Source of the DNA: an uncultured Eisenbergiella sp.
GTDB taxonomy: Bacteria > Bacillota > Clostridia > Lachnospirales > Lachnospiraceae
NCBI GenBank assembly: GCA_947630215.1
Contig: CANRGX010000012.1
Location: 1 to 51,806, forward strand
Length of the DNA: 51,806 nucleotides
Direction: 5' to 3'
The notes beneath the pieces are model-generated. The model did no database searches and had not been told where the DNA came from. It saw only the letters and a program-made list of their open reading frames with translations. Shown one piece after another: positions 25,221 to 34,245 of this stretch. The translations under genes and the position numbers were made by a program. Positions within the stretch are counted from its first letter, which is position 1. Every line of letters starts with the position of its first letter.

Positions 25221-26627
25221 ATGGAAGGACAGAAGCTGCCGCAGGAATTTCTGGACAGAATGAAGGAAATGCTGGGAGAGGACTATCCGGCCTTCCTGGA
25301 AAGCTATGCCTGTCCCAACCGCCAGTCGCTGAGAGTCAATACGCTCAAAGGGACGAAGGAAGCCTTTTTGCAAAAGGCGGCCTTTGACTTGACGCCGGTG
25401 GTCTGGGAGGAGAACGGGTTTTATTACGGCGCAGGACACCAGCCGGGGCGGCATCCCTGGCATGAGGCCGGCGTCTATTATATCCAGGAGGCCAGTGCCA
25501 TGGCGCCGGCGGTCTTTCTGGGCGCTGCGCCGGGAGAGCGGGTGCTGGATCTGTGCGCCGCTCCGGGCGGGAAAAGCGGTCAGATTGCGGCGGCCATGCG
25601 GCAGCAGGGGATCCTGGTGCTCAATGAGATCCACCCGGCCCGGGCGAAGATCCTGTCCGAAAATGCAGAGCGGATGGGAATGGCCAACGCCATTGTGACA
25701 AACGCTGCGCCGGAGGAACTGGCCCAGCGGTTTATGGGCTGGTTTGACAGGATCCTGGTGGACGCGCCCTGCTCCGGCGAGGGGATGTTCCGCAAGAATC
25801 CGGAGGCCTGTCTGGAGTGGAGCCTTCAAAACGTGGAACTGTGCGCGCGGCGGCAGGATACGATTCTGGACAGCGCTGCCGGGATGCTGCGGGCGGGAGG
25901 GCGGCTGGTCTATTCCACCTGCACCTTTGCGCCGGAGGAGGACGAGGGAAGCGTCCTGCGTTTTTTGCGGCGGCATCCGGAGTTTGAACCGGAGAACGTG
26001 CCGCTCTTGGAAGGGATGGAACGAGGATTTTCCCGGTGTGAGACAGAAGGCCCTTCGGCCTGCAGCCTCAGACTCTGGCCCCACAGGCTGGCCGGGGAGG
26101 GACATTTTTTGGCGGTGCTGCGAAAGACCGGGGAGCGTTTGGGGGCCCGGCGGGAAAAGTACCGGGAGGAAAAGGGGCTTTCGCCCGCGGAATACGCGGA
26201 TTATACAAAGTTTGCAAAGGAAAATCTGGCTGTTCTGCCGGAGGGAAGGTATCTGCGCTTCGGAGAACAGCTTTATCTGGCCCCGGCAGGCACGCCTTCT
26301 CTGCGGGGGCTGCGGGTGCTGCGGCCGGGGCTGCATCTGGGCACGCAAAAAAAGGGGAATTTTGTGCCCGCTCATGCGCTGGCGCTGTTTCTAAAGCCGC
26401 AGGAGGCCGTGCGCTGTCTGGATCTGCCGGCAGACGGGCGGGAGGCGGCAGATTTTCTGGCCGGGGAAACCCTGTCCGCCGAAGGCGAAAAGGGATGGTA
26501 TCTGATTGCGGCGGACGGCTACAGCATCGGCTGGGGAAAGCTGGCTGGCGGGCAGATGAAAAACCACTATCCCAAAGGTCTGCGCAAAAAAATAGGAATC
26601 CGCATTTCCAACCGGGAGGAAGTATGA
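25221..26627 (+). CDS. rsmF: RsmF-like rRNA cytosine-C5 methyltransferase
   Basis: A 468-residue RsmB/NOP family methyltransferase that would make 5-methylcytosine in rRNA using S-adenosylmethionine. The SAM site is DLCAAPGGKS (110-119). The two catalytic cysteines are C184 in DAPCSGEGMF and C234 in YSTCTFAPEED. The C-terminal part (about 310-460) fits the RsmF-specific and PUA-like domains that hold RNA (LRVLRPGLHLGTQKKG, HALALFLKP, DGYSIGWGKLAGGQMKNHYPKGLRKK). It starts at ATG 25221, 21 bases after the GH43 gene, and may get read-through from that operon, but its role is housekeeping. Confidence 0.88.
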   Translation: MEGQKLPQEFLDRMKEMLGEDYPAFLESYACPNRQSLRVNTLKGTKEAFLQKAAFDLTPVVWEENGFYYGAGHQPGRHPWHEAGVYYIQEASAMAPAVFLGAAPGERVLDLCAAPGGKSGQIAAAMRQQGILVLNEIHPARAKILSENAERMGMANAIVTNAAPEELAQRFMGWFDRILVDAPCSGEGMFRKNPEACLEWSLQNVELCARRQDTILDSAAGMLRAGGRLVYSTCTFAPEEDEGSVLRFLRRHPEFEPENVPLLEGMERGFSRCETEGPSACSLRLWPHRLAGEGHFLAVLRKTGERLGARREKYREEKGLSPAEYADYTKFAKENLAVLPEGRYLRFGEQLYLAPAGTPSLRGLRVLRPGLHLGTQKKGNFVPAHALALFLKPQEAVRCLDLPADGREAADFLAGETLSAEGEKGWYLIAADGYSIGWGKLAGGQMKNHYPKGLRKKIGIRISNREEV

Positions 26628-26633
26628 TATAAT
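26605..26633 (+). promoter_or_regulatory. Extended -10 promoter at the end of rsmF
   Basis: TTTCCA (26605-26610), a 17-base spacer and TATAAT (26628-26633) preceded by TG one base upstream form an extended -10 promoter. The TGA stop of rsmF lies in the TG-A element. It serves the TPR lipoprotein gene at 26703. Confidence 0.65.
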
Positions 26634-26702
26634 AGACGGGGAAACAGGGAACCGCGCAGGCAGTCTGGGCGGCGCGGCAGATTTTTTAAGGGGAAACAAC
26701 AG

Positions 26703-27749
26703 ATGAAAACCGGCAGGATCGCAGGCGTTTGGTGCGCCTGCATGATGGCGGCGCTTTGCGCCGGATGCGGCGCTGCGGGAAGCGAAAATCTCCAGCAGGG
26801 AATGCAGCAGATTCAGCAGATGGACTATGAGGGGGCGCACGCCAGCTTTGACGCGGCCCTGGAGGCGGGCGAGGATGCCCAGCTGGTCTGCAGGGGCCAG
26901 GGAATCGCCTATATGGGACAGACGGATTACGCCAGTGCGGTCCAGAATCTGGAGGCGGCGCTGGCCTACAGCGGCCCGTTCCCGAAGGATTTGGATTTTG
27001 ATATCAACTATTATCTGGCCACGGCCTATTACCGCAACGGGCAGCTTTCGGAAGCGGTGGACGTCTATGAAGCCATTACGCAGCTGCGCCCGCAGGAAAA
27101 AACCGCCTGGTATCTGAAGGGTACCATCGAACTGGAGCAGGGGAACGCCGAACAGGCGAAGGCGGATTTCGACAGAGCCATCGCGGTGGATCCTTCGGAT
27201 TACGGTCAGTACGTGGACATTTACCGCAGCTGCAGCAAATTCGGGCAGGAGGACATGGGCAAAGCCTATCTGGAGGCGGTGCTGGCAGACGATACGCTGC
27301 GCCTGTCCGATTACGATAAGGGAACGATGCAGTTTTATCTGGGCGACTATGAACAGGCCCGGTTATCGCTGGAGAGCGCCAAGGATTCCAGCGGCGCGCA
27401 GGCCACCTCCCTTCTGGGGCAGACCTACGAGCACCTGGGAGATTACAACTATGCGGCCAGCGTTTACAGCACCTATCTGGAGACCAGGCAGCCGGACGCG
27501 GCCATTTATAACCAGCTTGGCATCTGCAAGCTGAAGGTGGGAGAGTATCAGGCGGCGCTGGACGCCTTTCAGGCGGGGCTGGCGATAGAGGGGAATCCCG
27601 TGATGCAGTCGCTTCAGTTCAACGTGATTGCGGCCTATGAGTACCTGGGCGAGTTCGACAGCGCCAAAAACGCCATGCGTCAGTATTTGGCCCTCTACCC
27701 TGACGACGAAAAGGCACAGCGGGAAAACGTGTTTTTGGAGAGCCGGTGA
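26703..27749 (+). CDS. TPR-repeat lipoprotein
   Basis: A 348-residue protein with a lipoprotein signal peptide (lipobox ALCAGC) and then about seven to eight tetratricopeptide repeats up to the C-terminus; examples are GDYEQARLSLESAK and GDYNYAASVYSTYLETR. It would be anchored on the outer face of the membrane and act as a protein-protein scaffold. AAGGGG lies upstream of the ATG. Its promoter lies at the end of rsmF. It shares an operon with the SGNH hydrolase and acyltransferase genes that follow, which suggests an envelope-modification complex (inference). Confidence 0.82.
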   Translation: MKTGRIAGVWCACMMAALCAGCGAAGSENLQQGMQQIQQMDYEGAHASFDAALEAGEDAQLVCRGQGIAYMGQTDYASAVQNLEAALAYSGPFPKDLDFDINYYLATAYYRNGQLSEAVDVYEAITQLRPQEKTAWYLKGTIELEQGNAEQAKADFDRAIAVDPSDYGQYVDIYRSCSKFGQEDMGKAYLEAVLADDTLRLSDYDKGTMQFYLGDYEQARLSLESAKDSSGAQATSLLGQTYEHLGDYNYAASVYSTYLETRQPDAAIYNQLGICKLKVGEYQAALDAFQAGLAIEGNPVMQSLQFNVIAAYEYLGEFDSAKNAMRQYLALYPDDEKAQRENVFLESR

Positions 27750-27772
27750 CAGGCGGCCGGATTGGAGATGCC

Positions 27773-28801
27773 ATGAAGAACGGATGGCTTAGAAAAATAC
27801 CGGTTGTTCTGGCGGCGATCTTTCTCTTTTTGCTGACTTCGCGGACGGCACTGGCGGCCGAAAATGCGGGCACGGGCCCCGAAATACTCCCTTTTGGGGC
27901 GGCCATGGCCGCCACGGATTTCGTGCGGGTGCGGCTGGGCCCGTCGGTAGACTTCCCTGTGGCAGGGACGCTGGAGCCCGATCAGGCGGTGAATGTCTGC
28001 GGACGGACTGCCGACGGCTGGTATGAGGTGGTATTCGGAAACGGAATCGGGTATGTGAACGGAAAGCTGCTGGTGCAGATACCGGTGGATGAGACGATGC
28101 TGGCGGCACTGGCGGCCCAGGCGGAATGGGTAAAGGCATATCAGGCCCAGGCGGCCGCCCAGGAACAAAACCAGACCCAGATCCAGACCCCGGTACAGGC
28201 TGAGGTACAGGCCGGGGTACAGGCCGAGGCGCAGGAACAGGCTCCGGCCCCGGCGGTCGATCCGTCGCAGCCACAGCCCCTGGGCAATGTGATCTTTGTG
28301 GGCGATTCCCGTGTGGGACAGATGGCCAACGCGGTGGGCGGCCCGCAGGCCTGGCCCCAGACCGCGTTTGTTTCCTGTTATGGAGGCGGCGTGGACTGGC
28401 TTTCCACAAGCAAAGCGAAGGCGGATGTGGATCAGTATGTGACACCCGGATCGGTCATCCTTCTCAACTATGGAGTCAACGATCCGTCCCATCACCAGGA
28501 ATATATCAGTCTGATCAACAAATACAACCAGGACTGGAGAAAAAAGGGCGCCGTTGTCTATGAGGTGTTTGTCGGGCCGGTGGGAGAGCCCAACCGTTAC
28601 GGCAAGACCAACTGGTCCATAGAGTATTTCAATGACCGGCTGAGCGGAGGGCTGGACGGCAGTATCGGAAGGATCAATCTGTATTCTTATCTGCGGCTTA
28701 CCGGGTATGAGACCATTTCGGACGGTATCCACTATACGGCGGACACTTATGCGCGGATCTTCCAGTTTCTGATGCAGAGCATAGGAAGGGGAAGCGTATG
28801 A
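27773..28801 (+). CDS. Secreted SH3b-SGNH/GDSL hydrolase
   Basis: A 342-residue protein with a signal peptide (MKNGWLRKIPVVLAAIF, then cleavage near TALAA). An SH3b-like domain follows (about 42-105, ATDFVRVRLGPSVDFPVAGTL), then a Gln/Ala/Val-rich linker (about 115-168) and an SGNH domain: nucleophile S179 in FVGDSRVG, LNYGVNDP, and DGIHY near 320 for the Asp/His pair. Likely an esterase or acyl-group acceptor enzyme of the envelope. A GTG at 27746 overlapping the previous stop could be used, but ATG 27773 gives the better signal peptide. Confidence 0.82.
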   Translation: MKNGWLRKIPVVLAAIFLFLLTSRTALAAENAGTGPEILPFGAAMAATDFVRVRLGPSVDFPVAGTLEPDQAVNVCGRTADGWYEVVFGNGIGYVNGKLLVQIPVDETMLAALAAQAEWVKAYQAQAAAQEQNQTQIQTPVQAEVQAGVQAEAQEQAPAPAVDPSQPQPLGNVIFVGDSRVGQMANAVGGPQAWPQTAFVSCYGGGVDWLSTSKAKADVDQYVTPGSVILLNYGVNDPSHHQEYISLINKYNQDWRKKGAVVYEVFVGPVGEPNRYGKTNWSIEYFNDRLSGGLDGSIGRINLYSYLRLTGYETISDGIHYTADTYARIFQFLMQSIGRGSV

Positions 28802-29892
28802 CGCAAAAGGGTGTTTTGGCGCACAGGGCGACGGCCCTGTCTGCAGAAGGGAGGCTGGATCATGTCCAGCTGTTCCGCGTGCTGGCCTGCGTGGGCGTGT
28901 TCCTTTCCCATCTGGCCCAGCGGATCGGCCTGACCGGACGGGCCTATTCCATCGCGAACTTTGGAGCGTCCGGTGTCTATGTCTTCTTTTTGCTCAGCGG
29001 GTTTCTGGCCTGCCGCACAAAGGAGCTGCAGCCGGGAAGGGATCGGTTTGACACGGTAATTTACTATCTGAAACGGCTGTTTCGGATAATTCCGCTGTAC
29101 TATGCGGTTATCTGCTTTTACATGGTGCTCTATTCCGGTATTCTGCACGATGCGCCGCCGGATCCCGGCAGGCTTTACTGGCTCCGGTTTTTCTTTATCA
29201 CCAATATCTTTATCCCGGCGGACGGCTATTTTTGGAGCAACCGGGGCGGAACGTGGACCATCGGGCTGTTTATCGCGTTTTATCTGTTGGCGCCGCTGCT
29301 TGTCCGGGCGGCAAGAACCCTTTGGTCGGCCCTCTGCCTGTACGCCTGCGGCATTCTTTTGCACTATCTCTGGATCGGGGCCGGACTGGCCGAATACGGC
29401 ATGCTGATTTTTTATCTTCATTATTTCCTGCTGGGTATGCTGGCATGGCGTCTGGCCGAACGGTTCCCGCCTTTGAAAGCGGCGGCTATGATGGCGGCGG
29501 TGGCGCTTGGGATCCGCCTTTTGATCGCGCTGTCCGGCCAGGAAGGGGAGTACTTTATGAACCTGTCCTGGGGGTATGCGGTGCTGCTGCTTGTGACGGG
29601 GAATTTCGCCTGGAAGCGCCGGGAGAAGGGCATAGCGAAGGTGTTTCAGAAGCTGGATCGGTTTTCGTTTGAAATTTATCTGGTACACGGCGCGATTGTG
29701 GAATGTCTGACGCTGCTGCAGGCGCGTATAGCGCTGCATCCCGTGATCGTCATAGCGATATTGACCGGCCTGACGGCGGCCGGCGTCTGGGCAGTGTGTT
29801 GGCTGATCGAAAGACCGGCGGATGCCGTCTGTAAAAAACTGGTGGCAAAGGTCCGGGCCCGGCGGCCCGAATGTGCCCGTCCGGCGGGCTGA
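28798..29892 (+). CDS. Acyltransferase-3 family membrane protein
   Basis: A 364-residue protein with about ten membrane helices, of the OafA/YrhL acyltransferase-3 family. The N-terminal pattern LDHVQLFRVLACVGVFLSHLAQR carries the conserved His/Arg of the family, followed by GASGVYVFFLLSGFLACR and YYLKRLFRIIPLYYAV. Such proteins move acyl groups, usually acetyl, across the membrane onto sugars. Its start overlaps the stop of the SGNH hydrolase gene (ATGA). AT3-SGNH pairs are known in O-acetylation of peptidoglycan and polysaccharides, so the two very probably work together. Confidence 0.88.
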   Translation: MTQKGVLAHRATALSAEGRLDHVQLFRVLACVGVFLSHLAQRIGLTGRAYSIANFGASGVYVFFLLSGFLACRTKELQPGRDRFDTVIYYLKRLFRIIPLYYAVICFYMVLYSGILHDAPPDPGRLYWLRFFFITNIFIPADGYFWSNRGGTWTIGLFIAFYLLAPLLVRAARTLWSALCLYACGILLHYLWIGAGLAEYGMLIFYLHYFLLGMLAWRLAERFPPLKAAAMMAAVALGIRLLIALSGQEGEYFMNLSWGYAVLLLVTGNFAWKRREKGIAKVFQKLDRFSFEIYLVHGAIVECLTLLQARIALHPVIVIAILTGLTAAGVWAVCWLIERPADAVCKKLVAKVRARRPECARPAG

Positions 29893-29937
29893 TGCGTTTG
29901 CCGCCCCATAGTAGTGCGACAGCGACAGGGAGGAACG

Positions 29938-30900
29938 ATGATCAATCGACTGGTAGAAAGAATCCAAAAGACAAACGCCCCGATAGTGGTGGGGCTGGAT
30001 CCCATGATGAAATTTGTGCCGGAGCACATCCGGCAGGCGGCGTTTTCAGAGTACGGAGAGACGCTGAAGGGAGCGGCGGAAGCGATATTGGCCTATAATA
30101 AGGGGATCGTGGACGCCATTTCCGATCTGGTTCCGGCGGTGAAGCCCCAGATCGCCATGTATGAGCAGTTCGGGACGGAGGGGCTGATCGCCTATCAGAA
30201 AACCGTTGCCTACTGTAAACAAAAAGGACTGATTGTGATCGCCGACGTCAAGCGCGGGGATATCGGCTCCACCTCGGAGGCCTATGCGGCGGCCCATCTG
30301 GGTAAGGTGACGGTGGGGACAAAAACCTACGCGCCCTTTGACGCGGATTTTGCCACGGTCAACCCCTATCTGGGTTCGGACGGGATCCAGCCTTTTCTGA
30401 AGGTCTGTCAGGAGGAGAAAAAGGGAATTTTTGTCCTGGTCAAGACCTCCAATCCCAGCAGCGGAGAATTTCAGGATCGTCTGGTGGACGGCAGGCCGCT
30501 GTATGAGATTGTGGGAGAACAGGTGGCCCGCTGGGGTGAGACCTGTATGGGGGAGCAGTACAGTTATGTGGGGGCCGTAGTGGGAGCGACCTATCCCGAA
30601 CAGGGCAAGGTGCTGCGCGCCCTGATGCCAAAGGCGTTCATCCTGGTGCCCGGATATGGGGCCCAGGGCGGAAAGGGAGCCGATCTGGTACACTTTTTCC
30701 GGGAAGACGGGCTGGGGGCCATCGTCAATTCCTCCCGGGGGATCATCGCGGCCTATCAGCAGGAAAAATACGCGCGCTTCGGGGCGAAAAACTATGCGGA
30801 CGCCTCCCGGCAGGCGGTTCTGGATATGAAGGAGGATATCGCGCAGGCGCTTCGGGAGAGGGAAAACGCAGCGAAAGGAAAGGGACATGGAGAACTATAA
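29938..30900 (+). CDS. pyrF: Orotidine 5'-phosphate decarboxylase, PyrF
   Basis: A 320-residue decarboxylase (OMP to UMP), of the longer type-2 form that has about 300 residues. It starts MINRLVERIQKTNAPIVVGLDPM. The active-site segment VIADVKRGDIGSTSEAY contains the catalytic Asp-Lys-Asp set, and IVNSSRGIIAAYQ the phosphate-binding end. AGGGAGG precedes ATG 29938. It is coupled to pyrE by a 14-base overlap; together they convert orotate to UMP. Confidence 0.93.
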   Translation: MINRLVERIQKTNAPIVVGLDPMMKFVPEHIRQAAFSEYGETLKGAAEAILAYNKGIVDAISDLVPAVKPQIAMYEQFGTEGLIAYQKTVAYCKQKGLIVIADVKRGDIGSTSEAYAAAHLGKVTVGTKTYAPFDADFATVNPYLGSDGIQPFLKVCQEEKKGIFVLVKTSNPSSGEFQDRLVDGRPLYEIVGEQVARWGETCMGEQYSYVGAVVGATYPEQGKVLRALMPKAFILVPGYGAQGGKGADLVHFFREDGLGAIVNSSRGIIAAYQQEKYARFGAKNYADASRQAVLDMKEDIAQALRERENAAKGKGHGEL

Positions 30901-31564
30901 AAAAGAGTTTATCGAGTTCATGGTGGACAGCGACGTGCTCAAGTTCGGGGAGTTCACCTTAAAAAGCGGGCGCAAATCGCCCTTTTTCATGAATGCCGGG
31001 GCCTATGTGACCGGAACCCAGCTGCGCAGGCTGGGAGAGTATTACGCAAAGGCGATTCATGACAATTTCGGTCTGGAGTTCGATGTGCTGTTCGGGCCGG
31101 CCTACAAGGGCATTCCGCTGTCCGTGGCCACGGCCATGGCCATCAGCGAACTCTACGGCAAGGATATCCGCTACTGCTCCAACCGCAAGGAGGTAAAGGA
31201 TCACGGGGATACCGGCATTCTGCTGGGAAGTAAACTCAAAGACGGGGACCGTGTGGTGATCATTGAGGACGTGACGACCTCGGGGAAATCCATCGAAGAA
31301 ACCTTCCCGATTATAAAGGCCCAGGCGGATGTGAAGATCTGCGGGCTGATGGTGTCGTTGAACCGTATGGAACGGGGAATTGTCACCGAAAAGAGCGCGC
31401 TGGACGAAATCCGTGAAACCTATGGCTTTGAGGCCAGGGCCATCGTTACCATGGCGGAGGTGACGGAGTATTTGTATAATAGGCCGTATCGGGGGAAGAT
31501 TTATATTGACGACGCCATCAAGGCGTCGCTGGACGCTTACTACGCGCAGTATGGCGCACGGTAG
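30887..31564 (+). CDS. pyrE: Orotate phosphoribosyltransferase, PyrE
   Basis: A 225-residue enzyme that makes orotidine 5'-phosphate from orotate and PRPP. The PRPP-binding loop VVIIEDVTTSGKS is clear, and FGEFTLKSGRKSPFFMNAG is the conserved N-terminal segment. GPAYKGIPLSVATAMA is also typical. AAAGGAAAGGGAC provides the ribosome site inside pyrF. The pair pyrF-pyrE is common in Lachnospiraceae. Confidence 0.94.
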   Translation: MENYKKEFIEFMVDSDVLKFGEFTLKSGRKSPFFMNAGAYVTGTQLRRLGEYYAKAIHDNFGLEFDVLFGPAYKGIPLSVATAMAISELYGKDIRYCSNRKEVKDHGDTGILLGSKLKDGDRVVIIEDVTTSGKSIEETFPIIKAQADVKICGLMVSLNRMERGIVTEKSALDEIRETYGFEARAIVTMAEVTEYLYNRPYRGKIYIDDAIKASLDAYYAQYGAR

Positions 31565-31599
31565 GGCAGGACAAAAAAGAAGTGCAGGAGGGATGATTT

Positions 31600-31752
31600 A
31601 TGGAAGAAAAGGTATATAAGATGATGGGCGGCTGCGGCGCGCTGAATATTGCGGTAGGTGTTACCGTGCTGGTGACCGGGATTGTCAGCGGCGTCCTGCT
31701 TTTGATCGGCGGCGCAAAGCTGTTGGCGCGCAGAAGTAAAATCCTGTTCTAA
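31600..31752 (+). CDS. 50-residue membrane protein
   Basis: A short frame from ATG 31600 to TAA 31750-31752. It begins MEEKVYKMMGGCG and then gives one long hydrophobic stretch (about 13-42) with glycine-rich ends, closing with KLLARRSKILF. AGGAGGG lies eight bases upstream. I recall similar small proteins near pyr genes in Lachnospiraceae, but no function is known to me. It sits between pyrE and the DUF6142-like gene. Confidence 0.7.
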   Translation: MEEKVYKMMGGCGALNIAVGVTVLVTGIVSGVLLLIGGAKLLARRSKILF

Positions 31753-31810
31753 GGATCATGCGGCCCCGGCGGTATCGCGTTTATGCTATCCGGGGCGGAA
31801 GGGGCAGTTT

Positions 31811-32131
31811 ATGGCGCGCAGAGGTTATATTTTTACAAATAAGGCGGAGTCGAAAAAGGGGATCCTGTCCACCTTTTTGGGGACGTTATCCCTGGCCGGG
31901 CTGGCGGCCGCGATCTATCTGACCTTTATCCATCAGGGAGAGGCTTTTGTCAAATACGGTGTGGCGGGAGTGCTCTGCCTGTTTTTTTCGGCTGCGGGAC
32001 TGGCGCTGGGGATTTTGGCCAGGCTGGAGGAGGATAAATTCTATTTCTTTGCCTGGACGGGGATCCTTTTGAATGCGCTGGCGCTGGCCGGGATTGTTTT
32101 TATTCTGTATGCGGGAGTGCACGGGCTATGA
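31811..32131 (+). CDS. DUF6142-like membrane protein
   Basis: A 106-residue protein with three predicted membrane helices: STFLGTLSLAGLAAAIYLTF, GVLCLFFSAAGLALGIL, and AWTGILLNALALAGIVFILY. The basic N-terminus MARRGYIFTNKAESKKGI is characteristic of the DUF6142 group as I remember it. GGGGCAG lies before the ATG. The start of the M29 peptidase gene overlaps its stop. Confidence 0.7.
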   Translation: MARRGYIFTNKAESKKGILSTFLGTLSLAGLAAAIYLTFIHQGEAFVKYGVAGVLCLFFSAAGLALGILARLEEDKFYFFAWTGILLNALALAGIVFILYAGVHGL

Positions 32132-34191
32132 CGATTCTGGAAGAACGGTTTTCCCTGGCTGTCCGGCGGATTTCCGAGATCGCGGACTGCCAGGAAACAG
32201 AAGAAAAATTTAGACCATATTTCGCGGAAAATGCAGGATTTCTTGCAGTAATGGCGGAGGAATATGCGTGGATCGCGGCGGGAAAGCTGAAAAAGGCGAG
32301 CCTGGAGGAACTGGTACGCCACAATGAGATCTGTTTTATCGATCTGATTGGGAAAAATTATGAGAGCAGCTATGCCAATCCAACCTGGGCCACACAGCGG
32401 CTGGGAGAGGAGCACGGGCCGCTGCTTTGCGCGCTGTGCGCCGAACTGCACAGCCTGCCTGCCTTTGTATACGAACAGGAGCTGGAGTCGGTGACCATCC
32501 GTCTGGAACTGTTTCTGGAGATCTACGGCGCTTTCTCCTGCGCCTGGCAGGAGGAACAGGGGGCGCCGGACGGCAGGCAGCTGCAGGAGATCTACTACTG
32601 GTTCGCCAGCGATTATATGGAAACGGTAATGGAAAACAGCGTGGCGGGAACCGTGGATCCGGATCGGGATTTTGCAGTACGGATCCTGGAGGACAGCGAT
32701 CTGTCGGATCTGCGTTATCTGTTTTATTACGGCGAGTATATCACAGAGGATCAGTGGAAGACCGCGGAGCATTTGAACTGTCTGACAGAGGAGGAGATCT
32801 CGCGGATTGCCGATGCTTTTACAGAGGGCTACCGCCGGGGCTTTGAACTGGCGAAAAAGCCGCTGGAGGAGAAGCGCCTTGTCGGGATCCGCTATCCGCT
32901 GGGGTTTGAGCGGGTGATACGGGCGGCCATTCTGAATTTTAGGAAAATGGGGCTTCAGCCGGTGATTTCCCGCGCCCCTTCCAGCTTTCTGGCAGGCCGG
33001 AGCGTCTATAAGAACGGCTTTTTCGGGGCGTCCGTGAACCGGCAGTTCGACTACGATCACGAGCAGGATCAGGCGCTGTATCTGGATCGGAAATTCATGA
33101 ACCGGAAGCTGGAGTGCCGCAGGAACGCCTGGGAGAGGTACCGGGAGAAGGCGGCGCAGTTTGCGGGGCCGGCGGTCATGGAATGTTTCGGGGAGCCGCC
33201 TTTTTCGCCCCAAAACAGCGCAGGGCGGCTGACGCTTTCCCGGGCGCAGCAGAAGCTGTCCGTGGAATATCAGAACCGATCCGGGGCCATGACCAACGAA
33301 TATATCGATCCCAACGGGCGCAGTTTTACGATTATCGCTTTTCCGCTGCCCCAGATCGGCGAGGCGTATCCGGAGATTTTCGATGAGATCGTAAAGATCA
33401 ACACGCTGGACGCCTATAAATATGAAGCGATTCAGCAGCGCATCATCGACGCGCTGGATGGGGCCGCCTGGGTGCGCATCCGGGGAATGGGAGAAAACCG
33501 TACCGATCTGAAGGTGATGCTGCACGAACGCAAAGATCCGGATCGGGAAACGAATTTTGAAAACTGCGTGGCGGACGTGAATATTCCGGCGGGAGAGGTG
33601 TTTACCTCCCCGCGCCTGACGGGAACCGAGGGCGTACTGCACGTGTCCCGGGTTTACCTCAACGATCTGGAGTACCGGGATCTGGAAATTGTGTTCCGGG
33701 ACGGAAGGGTCAGCAAGTATTCCTGCGCCAATTTTGCCGATCCGAAGGAGGGCAGGAAGCTGCTGGAGGAGAACGTGCTGTTTCATCATACGGCCCTGCC
33801 GATGGGAGAGTTTGCCATCGGAACCAACACGCTGGCCTATGTGACGGCGCAAAAGTATGGGATCCAGGATAAAATGCCGATTCTGATTGCGGAGAAAATG
33901 GGGCCCCACTTCGCGCTGGGGGATACCTGTTACAGCCACGAGGAAGACCGGATGACCTACAACCCGGACGGCAAGGCCATTGTGGCGCGGGACAATGAGG
34001 TGTCCGCCCTGCGCCATGAGGATGAAAAAAAGGCATATTTTAACTGCCACACGGACATTACGATCCCCTATGACGAACTGGGAGAGCTGACGGCGGTGGC
34101 GGCGGACAAAACGGAGTGCGTCATCCTGCGGGAGGGCCGGTTTGTGCTGGAGGGAACGGAGGAACTCAATCTGCCGTTTCATCGGGTTTAA
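32128..34191 (+). CDS. M29-type aminopeptidase with a long N-terminal extension
   Basis: A 687-residue protein. Its C-terminal part (about 245-687) follows peptidase family M29: VGIRYPLGFERVI, NIPAGEVFTSPRLTGTEG with a metal-ligand glutamate, AIGTNTLAY, EKMGPHFALGDTCYSH and HTDITIPYDELGEL. M29 enzymes are co-catalytic metallo-aminopeptidases of about 410 residues. Here the first about 240 residues are an extra helical, acidic domain, a form I believe occurs in other Clostridia too. There is no signal peptide, so it is cytoplasmic. The start overlaps the DUF6142-like stop (ATGA). Confidence 0.82.
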   Translation: MTILEERFSLAVRRISEIADCQETEEKFRPYFAENAGFLAVMAEEYAWIAAGKLKKASLEELVRHNEICFIDLIGKNYESSYANPTWATQRLGEEHGPLLCALCAELHSLPAFVYEQELESVTIRLELFLEIYGAFSCAWQEEQGAPDGRQLQEIYYWFASDYMETVMENSVAGTVDPDRDFAVRILEDSDLSDLRYLFYYGEYITEDQWKTAEHLNCLTEEEISRIADAFTEGYRRGFELAKKPLEEKRLVGIRYPLGFERVIRAAILNFRKMGLQPVISRAPSSFLAGRSVYKNGFFGASVNRQFDYDHEQDQALYLDRKFMNRKLECRRNAWERYREKAAQFAGPAVMECFGEPPFSPQNSAGRLTLSRAQQKLSVEYQNRSGAMTNEYIDPNGRSFTIIAFPLPQIGEAYPEIFDEIVKINTLDAYKYEAIQQRIIDALDGAAWVRIRGMGENRTDLKVMLHERKDPDRETNFENCVADVNIPAGEVFTSPRLTGTEGVLHVSRVYLNDLEYRDLEIVFRDGRVSKYSCANFADPKEGRKLLEENVLFHHTALPMGEFAIGTNTLAYVTAQKYGIQDKMPILIAEKMGPHFALGDTCYSHEEDRMTYNPDGKAIVARDNEVSALRHEDEKKAYFNCHTDITIPYDELGELTAVAADKTECVILREGRFVLEGTEELNLPFHRV

Positions 34192-34245
34192 CGGGCATGT
34201 GCCCCTGCCGTAACCGGCATATTTTTCCCTTGCATTCACGTATAA

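Noticed and set aside
24489-26375. Open frame of 628 codons on the minus strand
   Set aside because: Opposite to the GH43 and rsmF genes; low-complexity Pro/His/Arg/Gln translation typical of antisense to GC-rich genes.
32041-34239. Open frame of 732 codons on the minus strand
   Set aside because: Antisense to the M29 peptidase, whose motifs are clear; Arg/Pro/Leu-rich translation without recognisable domains.
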